DNA from: Diadema setosum
Lineage: Eukaryota > Echinodermata > Echinoidea > Diadematoida > Diadematidae
Assembly (NCBI RefSeq): GCF_964275005.1
Contig: NC_092702.1
Location: 2,469,001 to 2,533,000 of the forward strand
Length of the DNA stretch: 64,000 nucleotides
Reading direction: 5' to 3'
A model generated the notes under the pieces. It did not search any database, was not told where the DNA came from, and saw only the letters and a program-made list of their open reading frames with translations. Shown here in pieces: positions 49,801-61,800 of the stretch (positions are counted from its first letter, which is position 1; every line of letters starts with the position of its first letter). A program made the position numbers and the translations under genes.

Positions 49801-52800
49801 CCTTAGGAACTCCGCGCTTTGCACACATCAACTTGGAGTCTCCCGTTTGCTAGGGGTTTCAGGCGGGAGAATCTCCAGATCAGAAGGTCCTTTGGGTTGG
49901 AGTCTCTGTTGTATGCGTACACACGTCTTAAATGCATGTCGGGTTCAGAGTCAATGTTTTTGCGTGTCTTTAAATTTGCGAATAGCGCGTGACTAGCGAA
50001 ATTCGCGAAAATGAAAACCTTGCGAAATATTTAGCGTATACAGTATACATCTTGGTTCTGTTTCATTTTGTCAGTAGCAGTATGCAATGTGTCCCCACTC
50101 GTCCAGTTATGTAATACAGCCTCTGTGCTTGCTTTGAAATGTTGACCACTACTGTATGTGGTCACAGGCCAAATGTGATTCTTGTGTATCATGTTATGTG
50201 GTACATTGTCAGGCAACAAATCTATTTCCAAAGGTTCATACGCATACAATTGTACAGTTTCCATGACTAGCAAGAATCGTTTGATACCCAATCCATGGCT
50301 ACATTTATTTACATCCCTCTGTAGTAAAATCAATTTTACCTTACAGTGTCTTTATGATTGTGATAGGAGGTATAGTTGTACACACTTTTATATTCCATTT
50401 TTATAATGTCTTCTCCATCAGAGCAGTAGAATAACAGAAAATTTATTTTTGTTGCAGTAACATTTTTTTTTTTCATTAGGATGGTCTTCCCATTTACCTT
50501 CGCTGTTATTTAACAATGGCAACTACAACTGTATATCTTTTTATGATTCTGCTAGAGATGTAACAAAAGGTGCATTTACACAGTGTACATTGTTGGTGAA
50601 ATACCATGGCTTGACAGAAAATACCACCTACGTGTGTACCTTACAGCAATGTACAGTACAACTGTATATAATCTCATGTGACCTGACACACTTTCTGTAT
50701 TTTTCCTATGTGTAGGAGATACATACGTGCATGTGCAGTGCTTACGAGAAATATCATGTTATTTTGTGAATGACAATGTTACCAAGTGAATTACCAAGAT
50801 AAATGTACATGTATGTGTACCTATCACGGGCTGCAGAACATTTGTATGTGTAGTGTGTATGTGTGTAACATGGGGGGGGGGAGGGTGGCTGTGGGATGGG
50901 GGTTAAGGGTCAACCCCCCTCCCCCTGCCCATTCCTAGATGGAATGTAGTGAGATGGGTTTGTGTGTGTGTGTGTGTGTGTGTGTTGGGGGGGGGGGGGG
51001 TTGCAGCCTCTTCATATACTGGGCTGATATTTTTACCTTGACCTCAACTGCTGTCCAGTATGCCAGGTTCCTTGTGGAGTTCCACTTCCTTGGCATACAT
51101 TTTATGCACTAGAGCAATTTACCCGTGAAGAGAACATAAGCAGTGCAGTGTACTGGGGGGGGGGGGGGGGGTGATGTGTTTGGTGTTGTGGTAGAAAGGG
51201 ATGAGATACTGCAGCTAGGAAATGCATGCTGCCACTGTGAGTATGGCATGAGAAAAGAGTGTAAAAGTCTTATACAAATTCTTGTTTGCTTGTTGATAAC
51301 CAGTGCCAAGAATTGAATAGATAGGCCTAGTACATTTACACAGTATTTAACACATAGGCCTTCATGTACATGTACACACAAGTTTGCTTTCCAGTGTAGT
51401 AATGTATTGTACATTGTAGCTCAGCAGTGCAGGATTGATCATCGGTCATCCTGTGTCATTTTAACACTGCCCATGGCTCTGTTGAAATTGTCATACCATT
51501 AGAAGAACTTTATCCTTTTCTTGTTGTTTTTTTTTTCCTTATACCCACAAAGAGCTGGTGCAAATAGCAGGGTGCTACATAAGTACGTGCCTGAGGCAAG
51601 TGAAAAATCAAATTCGGGCAAGAGTTTTTGAACAATGAGAATAAATGCTTGCCCAATTCGGGCAAAAAAAGTTTTGAAGCTACCTTTTTTTTTCTTCACT
51701 TATTCCCCCCAACAAACCCACAAAGGTTGCGTTTATCATCTTTCCCCTGTTTGAAATGGCTTTCAAAAGCTGTTTCCAAAGCCCTTTAGAAACTGCTTCC
51801 AAAATAGTTGCGTTTATCAACTCATCACGAACACGAAAATTGGCCTTGTCACTTCGCAGCTACATTGTGCAATTTGACTAGAGGAGAAGGGTTCATATAG
51901 ACCGATTCAAGCAACTGTTCATGGAAGTGCGCCCTCTTAAGGCGACACCATAACTGGGGGCCAAACGGGCCAAACAGGCCTGCGTGCGTGGCAAGGGTGC
52001 CAGCAGCAGCCAGTGCTTTTACCACCCGGCGCCAGCCGCCCAGCTAGCTATCTCTGGCGCTGGCAGCGATCGACGCATCTGGCTTTGTGACAACTAGAGT
52101 CTACATTTTTTTTTTCGCAAGCTAATTAAAAATATAAAAAAATTTAACAACTTATACCGACTATGAGCGAATGGGTAGATGACATACGGCTGTAGCCAAA
52201 ACTTGAATTTCAAGGTAAATATCGGTACGATCCGTGAATGTTTGTAGACTCTATTTCTTTGGCGATGACTTATTGTCACTTGGGTACTCGCGTGTAAGCC
52301 CCGTATATTCACATTTGTGTAAGAGAATAAAAACCGCTGGGGAGAATTATTGCTAGGCGCAGGCAGACGTCTTGCTAATAAGCCTAGGCTGTTGACAAGT
52401 TAACTGATATAATTAAATACAAATAATGATTAAGAATCTTGAGCTAGATATGGTGCAATAAATTGCAAGCTATCAGTTAACTTAACCTTTTTAGGGCACG
52501 CTTTTGCCTTTACTCGGGAGTGTCGGGCCAGCAGGGTAGAATCTGTCTAACGTTAGATCTTGTCTAGAAATCTAGGCAAGAGTCCAGACTAGATGTAGAC
52601 CTATTGACTTCTAGAACCCTACATCCTTATTATTTTCGGTTGTCGATAACTTCAGGCAAGCCTAACTAAGTAAACCAAACGGAATAAAAATCTAGGCGTT
52701 TCTAGGCCGTATATGCCTAAACTTAAGTTACGACTACGTCGCTTGATGTCTACAACCAAAACTTCTACTGTTGTAGGTCTAAGTAACCTTGCATAACATC

Positions 52801-55800
52801 ACGCTAACACCTAATACATTGTATTATAATCTACAAAAGTGATTTTTAAATCATACTTTCTTAGTATGACTATGAAACGGATGTTTGCCACCATCCATGG
52901 TTTAATATTTGGGTCAATCCACGTCAAATCAACCAATTTTCAGACAATTTGTAACCCGACCCCCTTCAATTTTCTTTAAACTCGCACCAAATGTGCCCCC
53001 AAGTGTCTGACGGAAGATTCTGAAATATTTTGCCCCAAGGTCAAACGGTTGCTAAGATACGGCCTCCCATAGCAACCAATGCGTGGCCAAATAACCAAGT
53101 TTAAATAAAATTTGCTATTTTTGATTGACTGCTGCAGCCAAGATAGATGAGATACATTGCTCATTTTCTGTAAACTTGAAGAACATTATGATGCTAGCAT
53201 GCACAATATGTTACGGCACGGATCTGACATTCGGTTTTTGCGCAAGAGGTCACCGAAAATGGCGTTAAGCGTCAACGTTAATGTTTTTGGGTGCATGTTT
53301 GGAAGCTGATAACTTCAAAATTCAATTAGCTTAGAACCCAATATTATGCATATATAGAGACTCTCACTTGCTCTACACACCTACCAAAAATCGGCCAAAA
53401 AGTATGCTCCGTTTTCTTGAAGGGCGCCCTCAAAGTTGGCTTTTTTCAAAAAGTTGCCAAGTTCAAGGTCACAAATCACAACTCATCCCATCGAGGAGTG
53501 ACACCAATTTTTGTGTATCGATAGACATTTACCTATATTTTCATGGGTTACCAAAAAACTTTTGTAACCGGAATGTTTAATAGCTTTTTTATGCATTTGA
53601 AAATGGTCGTAAACACCCAAAAATCGACGTAAATTGACATATAGGGTTTTAAGCATATTTCAAATGGTGATAAATCAGAGATGAAGTGCCAAGACACAAT
53701 GGTATCTTCTGTGATGATAGTCTGTAACTAGTACTAAAAGGACATATATCACAAATTGTTTTGTCTTATTGGCAATGACCTTGAGAATGCAGCTGAAAAT
53801 CACAAAAAACAGTAAATTGCTCAATTTTCCGTGACCGTAATGGTGCTAAAGTGTGTTTACATCAATTTTTAGTTGTGTGCCATTTCAGTACTCATGGTGA
53901 CTTTAAGCTGAAAACTGCTATTCATGTTCCATTTCTATTCTATTTCAAGCTACAAATAATATTTGAAGTCATCTCCAGATATTTTGACCTTGACATTGTT
54001 CTGAACACAGATGTAAATTCCTTAATATTAGCATTATTTCCAACACACAAGTGATTTACAACTTTGTACACCATTTCAAACTTGAATTTCTCTCAGACAG
54101 AATGCCTGATCATATTTATATTTACAGTACTGGTAGTCTGTAATGAGCATTTAGAGGATGTAGTATCAACTTATTTGTCTCAAAGACATTGACCTTGAAA
54201 ATACAGCTGAAAATCATAAAATTAATATTTGTTCAAATTTGCAATACACACTTTAATTAAAAATGGTGTTTACAGCGACTTTGAATTGTGTGTAATTGTT
54301 ATATATCAATGATGTGTTTTACAGCCTATAATTGCTAGTTATTTTCCCTTTTGTTCCACTTGAGCTGCAAATAATATCAAAAGTCATATGTACATATCAT
54401 TTGACCTTGACCTTATTTTAGAATAGCCATAATGCCTCAAAATGAGCATATTCACCGCACATTGAGCACTACAGCACATTTCAAAATTGATTTTCTCATG
54501 GACAGAATGCCTAGTCATGTTGATATTTGCACTAAAGGTAGTCTGTAATGGGTACTTTGAGGATCTATGATGCTCAGTGCACACACTTACAGTAGTGTCC
54601 AATTTATCCAAGTTGTATGCCTATAGAAAATGGATGCATAATCACCATTAACATTTTAGCCATAAAAATAGAATGATCAAAAGAACAAATTTCAAGACTA
54701 CTTCCATCCTAATAATGTCATTGACTTTGAATTTCTGGTTCTGAATTTCATACACTAGGCATTCTGTCGAGAAAATCAATTTCGAAATAATGTTGTAGAG
54801 TAGTATCTTATGTGTGTTGTGAATATATTCTTATGCTCAAAGGCATTTATGACTGTTTTTAGAATAATGTCAAGGTCATATGATTTTTGATATCATTTTT
54901 GGCTCAAAATGGAACAAAAGGAAAATTACATTTGCAATTATCAGCTGTAACTCATCATCAATATAAAAATCATACACAATTCAGAGTCACTGTAAACACC
55001 AGGCTCTAATAATGTGTATTGCAAAGTATTTTGAACGATTATTGATTTTTATGATTTTCAGCTGTATTTTCAAGGTCAATGTCATTTGAGACAAATAAGT
55101 TGATACTACATCCTCTAAATGCTCATTACAGACTACCAGTACTGTAAATATAAATATGATCAGGCATTCTGTCTGACAGAAATTCAAGTTTAAAATGGTG
55201 TACAAAGTTGTAAATCACTTGTGTGTTGGGAATAATGCTAATATTAAGGAATTTACATCTGTGTTCAGAACAATGTCAAGGTCAAAATATCTGGAGATGA
55301 CTTCAAATATTATTTGTAGCTTGAAATAGAATAGAAATGGAACATGATTAGCAGTTTTCAGCTTAAGATCACCATGTGTACTGAAATGGCACACAACTAA
55401 AAATTGATGTAAACACACTTTAGCACCATTATGGTCACGGAAAATTGAGCAATTTACTGTTTTTTGTGATTTTAAGCTGCATTTTCAAGGTCATTGCCAA
55501 TATGTCAAAACAATTTGTGATGTATATCCTTTTGGTACTAGTTACAGACTATCATCACAGAAGATACCATTGTGTCTTGGCACTTCATCTCTAATTTATC
55601 ACCATTTGAAATATGCTGAAAACCCTATACGTCAATTTACGTCGATATTTGGGTGTTTACAACCACTTTCGAATGCATAAAAAAGCTATTAAACATTCCG
55701 GTTACAAAAGTTTTTTGGTAACCCATGAAAATATAGGTAAATGTCTATCAATACACAAAAATTGGTATCACTACTCGATGGGACGAGTGGTGATTTGTGA

Positions 55801-58800
55801 CCTTGCACTTGGCAACTTTTTGAAAAAAGCCAACTTTGAGGGCGCCCTTCAAGAAAACGGAGCATACTTTTTGGCCGATTTTTGGTAGGTGTGTAGAGCA
55901 AGTGAGAGTCTCTATATATGCATAATATTGGGTTCTAAGCTAATTGAATTTTGAAGTTATCAGCTTCCAAACATGCACCCAAAAACATTAACGTTGACGC
56001 TTAACACCATTTTCGGTGACCTCTTGCGCAAAAACCGAATGTCAGATCCGTGCCGTAACATATTGTGCATGTTAGCATCATAAAGTTCTTCAAGTTTACA
56101 GAAAATGAGCAATGTATCTCATCTAACTTGACTGCAGCAGTCAATCAAAAATAGCAAATTTTATTTAAACTCGGTTGTTTGGCCACGCATTGGTTGCTAT
56201 GGGAGGCCATATCTTAGCAACCGTTTGACCTTGGGGCAAAATATTTTAGAATCTTCCGTCAGACACTTGGGGGCACATTTGGTGCGAGTTTAAAGAAAAT
56301 TGAAGGGGGTCGGGTTAACACCATTGGTTGATTTGACGTGGATTGACCCATTTATAAGTATCACTTTATCAAAAGTCAAATTCAGAGTTCCAGGCCAAAA
56401 TTGAATAGGCCTATGGTCAATTCAGTGCTGAACATTGAAGAAGTGAAACAAGATTAAGAATTTAACGCATCTTGAAACATTTTATTTAGATGTAGTGTAG
56501 GCTGTAAAATGTTTGTCATAATAATAAAGTCTAGCCAGGAAGTGTATTCTAACTTTGGCAAGTAGGACACCAAGACCCAAGGATAAAAAAGAAAAAGTGA
56601 ATTATCAAATTCTTTGATCTAAACTTGTCTTCTAAGATGAACAATATATTTTACGAATAATACATTATGCAGTGATAACCTAATTAAATAGAGAATCTAG
56701 TAGACATAGTTTGTTTCGAAATCTCTGCATTTTTATACCGTTGTATTTCACTTAATTGTCTTTAATTTTGCCTTACTTTATCAGGCGTCAGCGGTGTCTG
56801 AATTTCACACACTGCCGTACTTGCTGCTTCCATTTCCATTTTTTCTGTTATTTGTGCACCCAACAACTGCACAATGTGTTTTCCTGATCCTTCCTTTGAA
56901 GCTTTAGTACCTGTAGATCAATATGTCTTAATCACTCAATTTGTCCAAAAGAAAGGCATTAAAAGCCGCTGAATAACTTTTCCACAGTGAGTAAACAATC
57001 ACAATATTTTCGCGCGGCGCCGGCGGTCGCCGGCCGCGGCGCGGCGGCCGCGCCCGGCTAACTATGTGCGATGGGTACGCTAGGCTGCTGAGCTGCAAGT
57101 GCAACTCGCTGGGTAGCTAGCTCGCTGGAAGCCCCCGTTGGCCCCCAGTTATGGCGACCGTTATAGCGCCGCTAGCAGCGGTAGGTGAATAGGTCATCGA
57201 AATTGAATCGGTCTATACTGTAACCGCTCTACAAAGCCGTTTCAAAACAGCTTTGCGTTTATCTTGCTTCAAAGGGCTTCTAGAAACAGGTTTCCAGAAA
57301 CCTGTTTCGGAAACCTGCCTGACCACATAAAATAAAGTTATGTAGCACCCTGATATAGGATTGTTTTGTAGATCAGCCTTGTTCCATGCCATGCCCCTTT
57401 AGCTACATACACCATGTCACCAGAGTACCATTGTGGTTGTGCGGCTGCTTGAATGTATTACACTGTACATACATTTGTACATATCATTGTACACATTGTG
57501 TACATGTATACAACTGTTTTCATTTCTCGAGCCAGTGCTGTTCCCATATCCTGTGTAGAGCTTGTATTCTACTCCTGGATGTGTAGTGAGAAAAATAAAA
57601 ATAACAAACAACAACAACAAAACTTATGGCAGTTTGTAAGAGGAAATGTGTATTTCTGGCATTGCCTGTAATACAATGTAAGTCCTGGAACATGGTGATA
57701 GAGTGATGTTTGCATAAATTCATTTTGCAGTAATGCCTCTTTAGTGCAGGTAGAGGTTACATATGATATGTACTGATATGCCAAGGGATAAAGCCCACAT
57801 GCTAGGATTACATGTATCATATCATGCTAAGACAGGAAGAAACAAAGAATCTGTGATATCTATCCATATATCTCTACAATAATTATCACAAGTGTTTAGT
57901 TAGTGGTGTACAGTGTAGGGGTGATGTTGTAAATATCGTACTTTGCAGATGCATACATATGTAGTTTATGATAGGAATGTGTAAATGACAACAGGAGTTC
58001 TGTTGATACTAGTTCTTCACGGTACATACATGTAGTCACTGCCCTTGTATTCCAAAGTAATAGAAGCTTACTGTAAAGGTACAAGCCAACTGATAGTTAA
58101 TTACTGTACAATGTAGTTCACAGACTACCATGGCAGTTTATGCCATGGATGGATGTTGTAATAATTTTGGACTATATTTTTACAGTCCCAGGTTTTATAT
58201 CAGCATGCTGCAACAAATACAGTATTTTTCAATTGAGGATGCATGGTCATTCATTCTTTACTCTGCCTTTTTTTTTTGTTTTTTTTTTTTGATTGGCAAC
58301 AAAGGATACATTGTACATGAATGAATGAATGAATGAATGAATGAATGAATGAATGAATGAAAGAATAACAGTTTTTTTTTGTGTGTGTGTTTTTTGTTTT
58401 TTTGTTTTTTAGTACATGTTCGTGTGAAATGTATTCAGTGAGCAATTTTTTGTCAGTCATTTTATCACAAGTGGCGAAAGTAATAGTACTAATACCATGG
58501 AGCTACTGTTATAGCTTCCATGGTAATGCACAGTACTGCAGTCATAGTGTGATCATTCAAACATTACTTTACATAGCATGGGCTTGTATGTAATTCATGG
58601 AAGGATTGATTTTGATTTTGATTTTGATTTTGATTTTTATGGAGAGAGATTCAGTGTTTCTTCCTTTCATCTACTCATCTTCTCTCTCTTTCTCATACAT
58701 GTATTCTCTCTCCCTCTGGTATCCTCCATAATAGTCTTTCTGTAATGTTTACAAGCAGTGTGTAGTGAGAAAAAACAGAGACCAAAAATTTCATTATTGC

Positions 58801-61800
58801 AGCTGTTACAATTTTGTGCTCTCTATGAATTAGCTTATTAAACTATGGACAATGTAGTAACTTATAGTTGCCATATATCTCTTCTTTTCTAACCACACTA
58901 TGAGAATTACACAATGCACATAAAAATCCAGTGACCACGTTGTCGTGAGAATGATGTTTCTTCTTTCCTCGGTTCTGTTCTTCACAGTCGGAGAGATGAT
59001 CTGGAGTCGCTGGGCTACGTGCTGATGTACTTCAACCGGACCAGTTTGCCCTGGCAGGGAATGAAGGCTATGACAAAGAAGCAGAAATATGAAAAGATCA
59101 GTGAGAAGAAGATGTCCACACCTGTGGAAGTTCTCTGCAAGGTAGTTATCATGTTTTATTCTCTCTTTTTTTCCCTCTTTTTTTTTTTCAGAGGAAGTCC
59201 TTGTAGTGATACAACAACACATTATACCATGGTTTCCACATAATTCTGCAGATTGCCCCAAAATGTCCTCCCACATATCATGTTCAATAGGCCTTTCTTC
59301 ATCAAACTGAAGTTTCAAAATAGCATGCTATTTTGTGGTTAAGAAATAGGCCTATACCAAAATAACCTGCTATTTGTGCAAAATAGAGTGCACTATTTAA
59401 GCGGGGAAGTCCCCCCCCCCCCCCCCCAAAAAAAAAAAAAAAAAAAAAAAATGGTTTAGTTTGTAAACTTCACGAATTAGCTCACTATTTGGGTTGCTTC
59501 TTCATCAGCCTGAAATTTTTTTTTGATCCCATGCTTCTGATTGAACGGCACTTGAGCTCACACAGCTCGGACGCTGCGGTCTGACTGTACAGAACTGTCC
59601 ATAGAGTTCTGTGGCTGAGTGAGCGAGCTGAGTAATGATGCAAAGTTTGCATGCGTCAACTTCGGACTAATTTTCCAAATGGGCTAGTATCGAGCTGATG
59701 AAGATGCACATTCGTAATAGCAAGCTATTTTCTAAACCGCAAAATAGCCCACTAGTTACCTCCGCCTAGGAAGAGGTTAAATGATCATCGACGTTGGTTT
59801 GTCTGTTTGCAAAATAGCTCAAAAAGTTGTGAACGGATTTGAATAAAACTTGCAGGAAAAGTTGGTTATGACACAAGGAACACATCATTAAAGTTTGGTA
59901 GTGATCCGGGAATTTTTATGGATTTTAAGAGAATTTTTTGTCTTTTTGCAGATAGGGTGAATGAACTTGAGAGGTCAAGTTGAGCGTATTTGAGGTTTGC
60001 ATACGCGCTCTAAGGCGCGTGCTCTACTCGGGCGATCCGAGGCGCCACGCAGCTGAAAACTGATGATGTAACAAAAGGCTTCTATTGAGTGTATGTGTGT
60101 AAATTAGCTGCTTGGCGGAGGTCTGCGCTCTCAGAGTGCTTTTCTAGTTTGAACTTTGGTCTGATGAAGACACGCCTAATATTAGCCCTTCTTGCAGGCA
60201 GATCCAATATCTGTACAATGATATAAATTTTCTTATCATTCTGATGTCCAATTGGTTTCATGCATGCTGCCAGCTTTGCATGTTTGATAAAAACATTCAT
60301 ACTGTTCTCAGGAAAGAAGATGCTATATTCAACCTTTGGTTCCTTTCTTGTTTACTTTCTTTTTTTTAATCTGAATATCTGATGTAAGTTAAGTAGGGAA
60401 GATGGAAAAAAAATCCCTTGTTTTTTATTCAAATTTCACTTGCAGAGGTTTAAATTGTTAAGCCTCAGAGTTGGCTTGGATTTTCACAGCATATTGTCCC
60501 TAAATCAGAGTTCTCTGAATTTCCATTAAGTCTGTCCCCCCCCCCCCCCAATCCTTTCAGTGTTTGCCCAAGGCAGGTGAGTGAATTCATTCACATAAAA
60601 AGCTAGATATATTGTAAGTAGAATTGTAATTCCCAGCTATAGTGAGTGTATTTCAATGAGAGAACCCTTGAGAGTAGAGCTACTTCCTGTAAAGATCACA
60701 CAGCCAGTTTCCGGAGTAAATTTCATTGATTGTCAGCCCTTGGTATTATCACACAATAACCATGCTGTATATTATGCATGGGGCAATTAGAAGTGCACTA
60801 TATTTCATTATTGTTCTTTTTAAATACCTTGGGCATCCACCAGCCATCTTTTTGCAGATGAAGCAAAAAGCCATTTTTAGCACTTCAAAATAGTTCTTAA
60901 ATGTGAGTGAGGGATAGAAACAACCAGTGTAACAAATTTGATCTTTTAATCCATGTTAAGTATTATTAGATATACAAAATGTGAACAATAGTTATGATAC
61001 AATTGTTTCTAGACTAAACCGTCTACAGTTATGGTTGAGTTGGAAAAATATTGATATCTCCTTTATATTTTAGGCTTTATTGCAAAGTCTTTATATGGTA
61101 GGATGTTTTGTGATACAACTGACCTACACATTTTTTAAATCACTGCTCCCAATTGTAAACAGTACCTTTAAGATTTCTGGCCTATGTTTTCTCGTAAATG
61201 CTAGGTTTCAAAGATGAAATTTATAAACTGTTAACTTTGTTAACCACATAAGCTGTCATTCCAGAGGGCCCCTCAGAGCCCCATTTTTCGCTCCCCACAC
61301 CACCCCACCCACTGCCATTGAATTCATTGTTTCACCTGTCTTCTCTTAGACAACCAATTTCAACAAAGCATATCACACACACAAAAAAAAATATAGATAA
61401 AAGAATGCACTCCTATATGTTGTTTTTGGCTCATGTTCACATGTTTCTAAGAGTTAGTGGAAGGAAATAACGAGGTCCAGTCATTTGTGTATACAGCATA
61501 TCACCTTATCGTATGTGTGCCGAGTCCAGTCCCTGCCTAATCATGTCTGGACAAGCCGGCATCCTGGTTATGAACGTAAATAGTTGTCAAGGGAGATATT
61601 GCTTTCTAGCCTTGTCTGTAAATATAGGCCTCAGATTACCAAATACCTCCTCCCCCCCCCCCCCCCAAAAAAAAAAAAAAAGGAAAAGAGGTTGCTTTAC
61701 AATTCATAAAGCTCTTAGTGAGAAATTAGGGATGAAGGAATTAAAGTGTGGAAAGCATCACTTGTTGTTCTATTTCATTTGTTTGATTCACATTAAATGG

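Larger units (their letters stand above)
51568..57352. mobile_element. 5.8-kb element with long imperfect inverted ends, interrupted by a giant palindrome
   Basis: The left end cagggtgctacataa is the reverse complement of the right end ttatgtagcaccctg. Inverted similarity continues patchily for about 400 bp: gcgtttatc, aagccctttagaaac, atagaccgattcaa and ccataactgggggccaa recur in mirror order. CAGGG termini resemble hAT elements, but the flanks (aaatag and atatag) give only a doubtful duplication. Without the inner palindrome (52911-56349) it would be about 2.3 kb. The right subterminal zone is extremely GC-rich (57010-57060). Confidence 0.75.
31693..58987 (+). other. CK1 alpha intron 5 (27.3 kb, repeat-rich)
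   Basis: Phase 2. Listed separately: inverted-repeat elements (32550-33245, 33627-34693), TTCGCG MITEs (35945, 39210, 42602, 46002, 46601, 49556), another MITE (40783), a 361-bp triplication (42850-43931) and the nested giant palindrome (51568-57352). Simple runs include C (31704, 37549, 37637, 46296), T (32619, 41620-41684), GT (32409, 34776, 46455, 50962), G (46536, 50991, 51157) and GAAT (58315-58361). Remaining stretches (for example 36200-39200, 43950-45990, 47000-49550, 50050-51560 and 57360-58980) are AT-rich with frequent tacatgtaca-type words and no gene I recognise. Confidence 0.85.

Noticed and set aside
53368-55901. Pairs of nearly identical 67-70-codon frames on opposite strands
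   Set aside because: They are mirror images created by the giant palindrome. They have no recognised domain and sit in a non-coding foldback.
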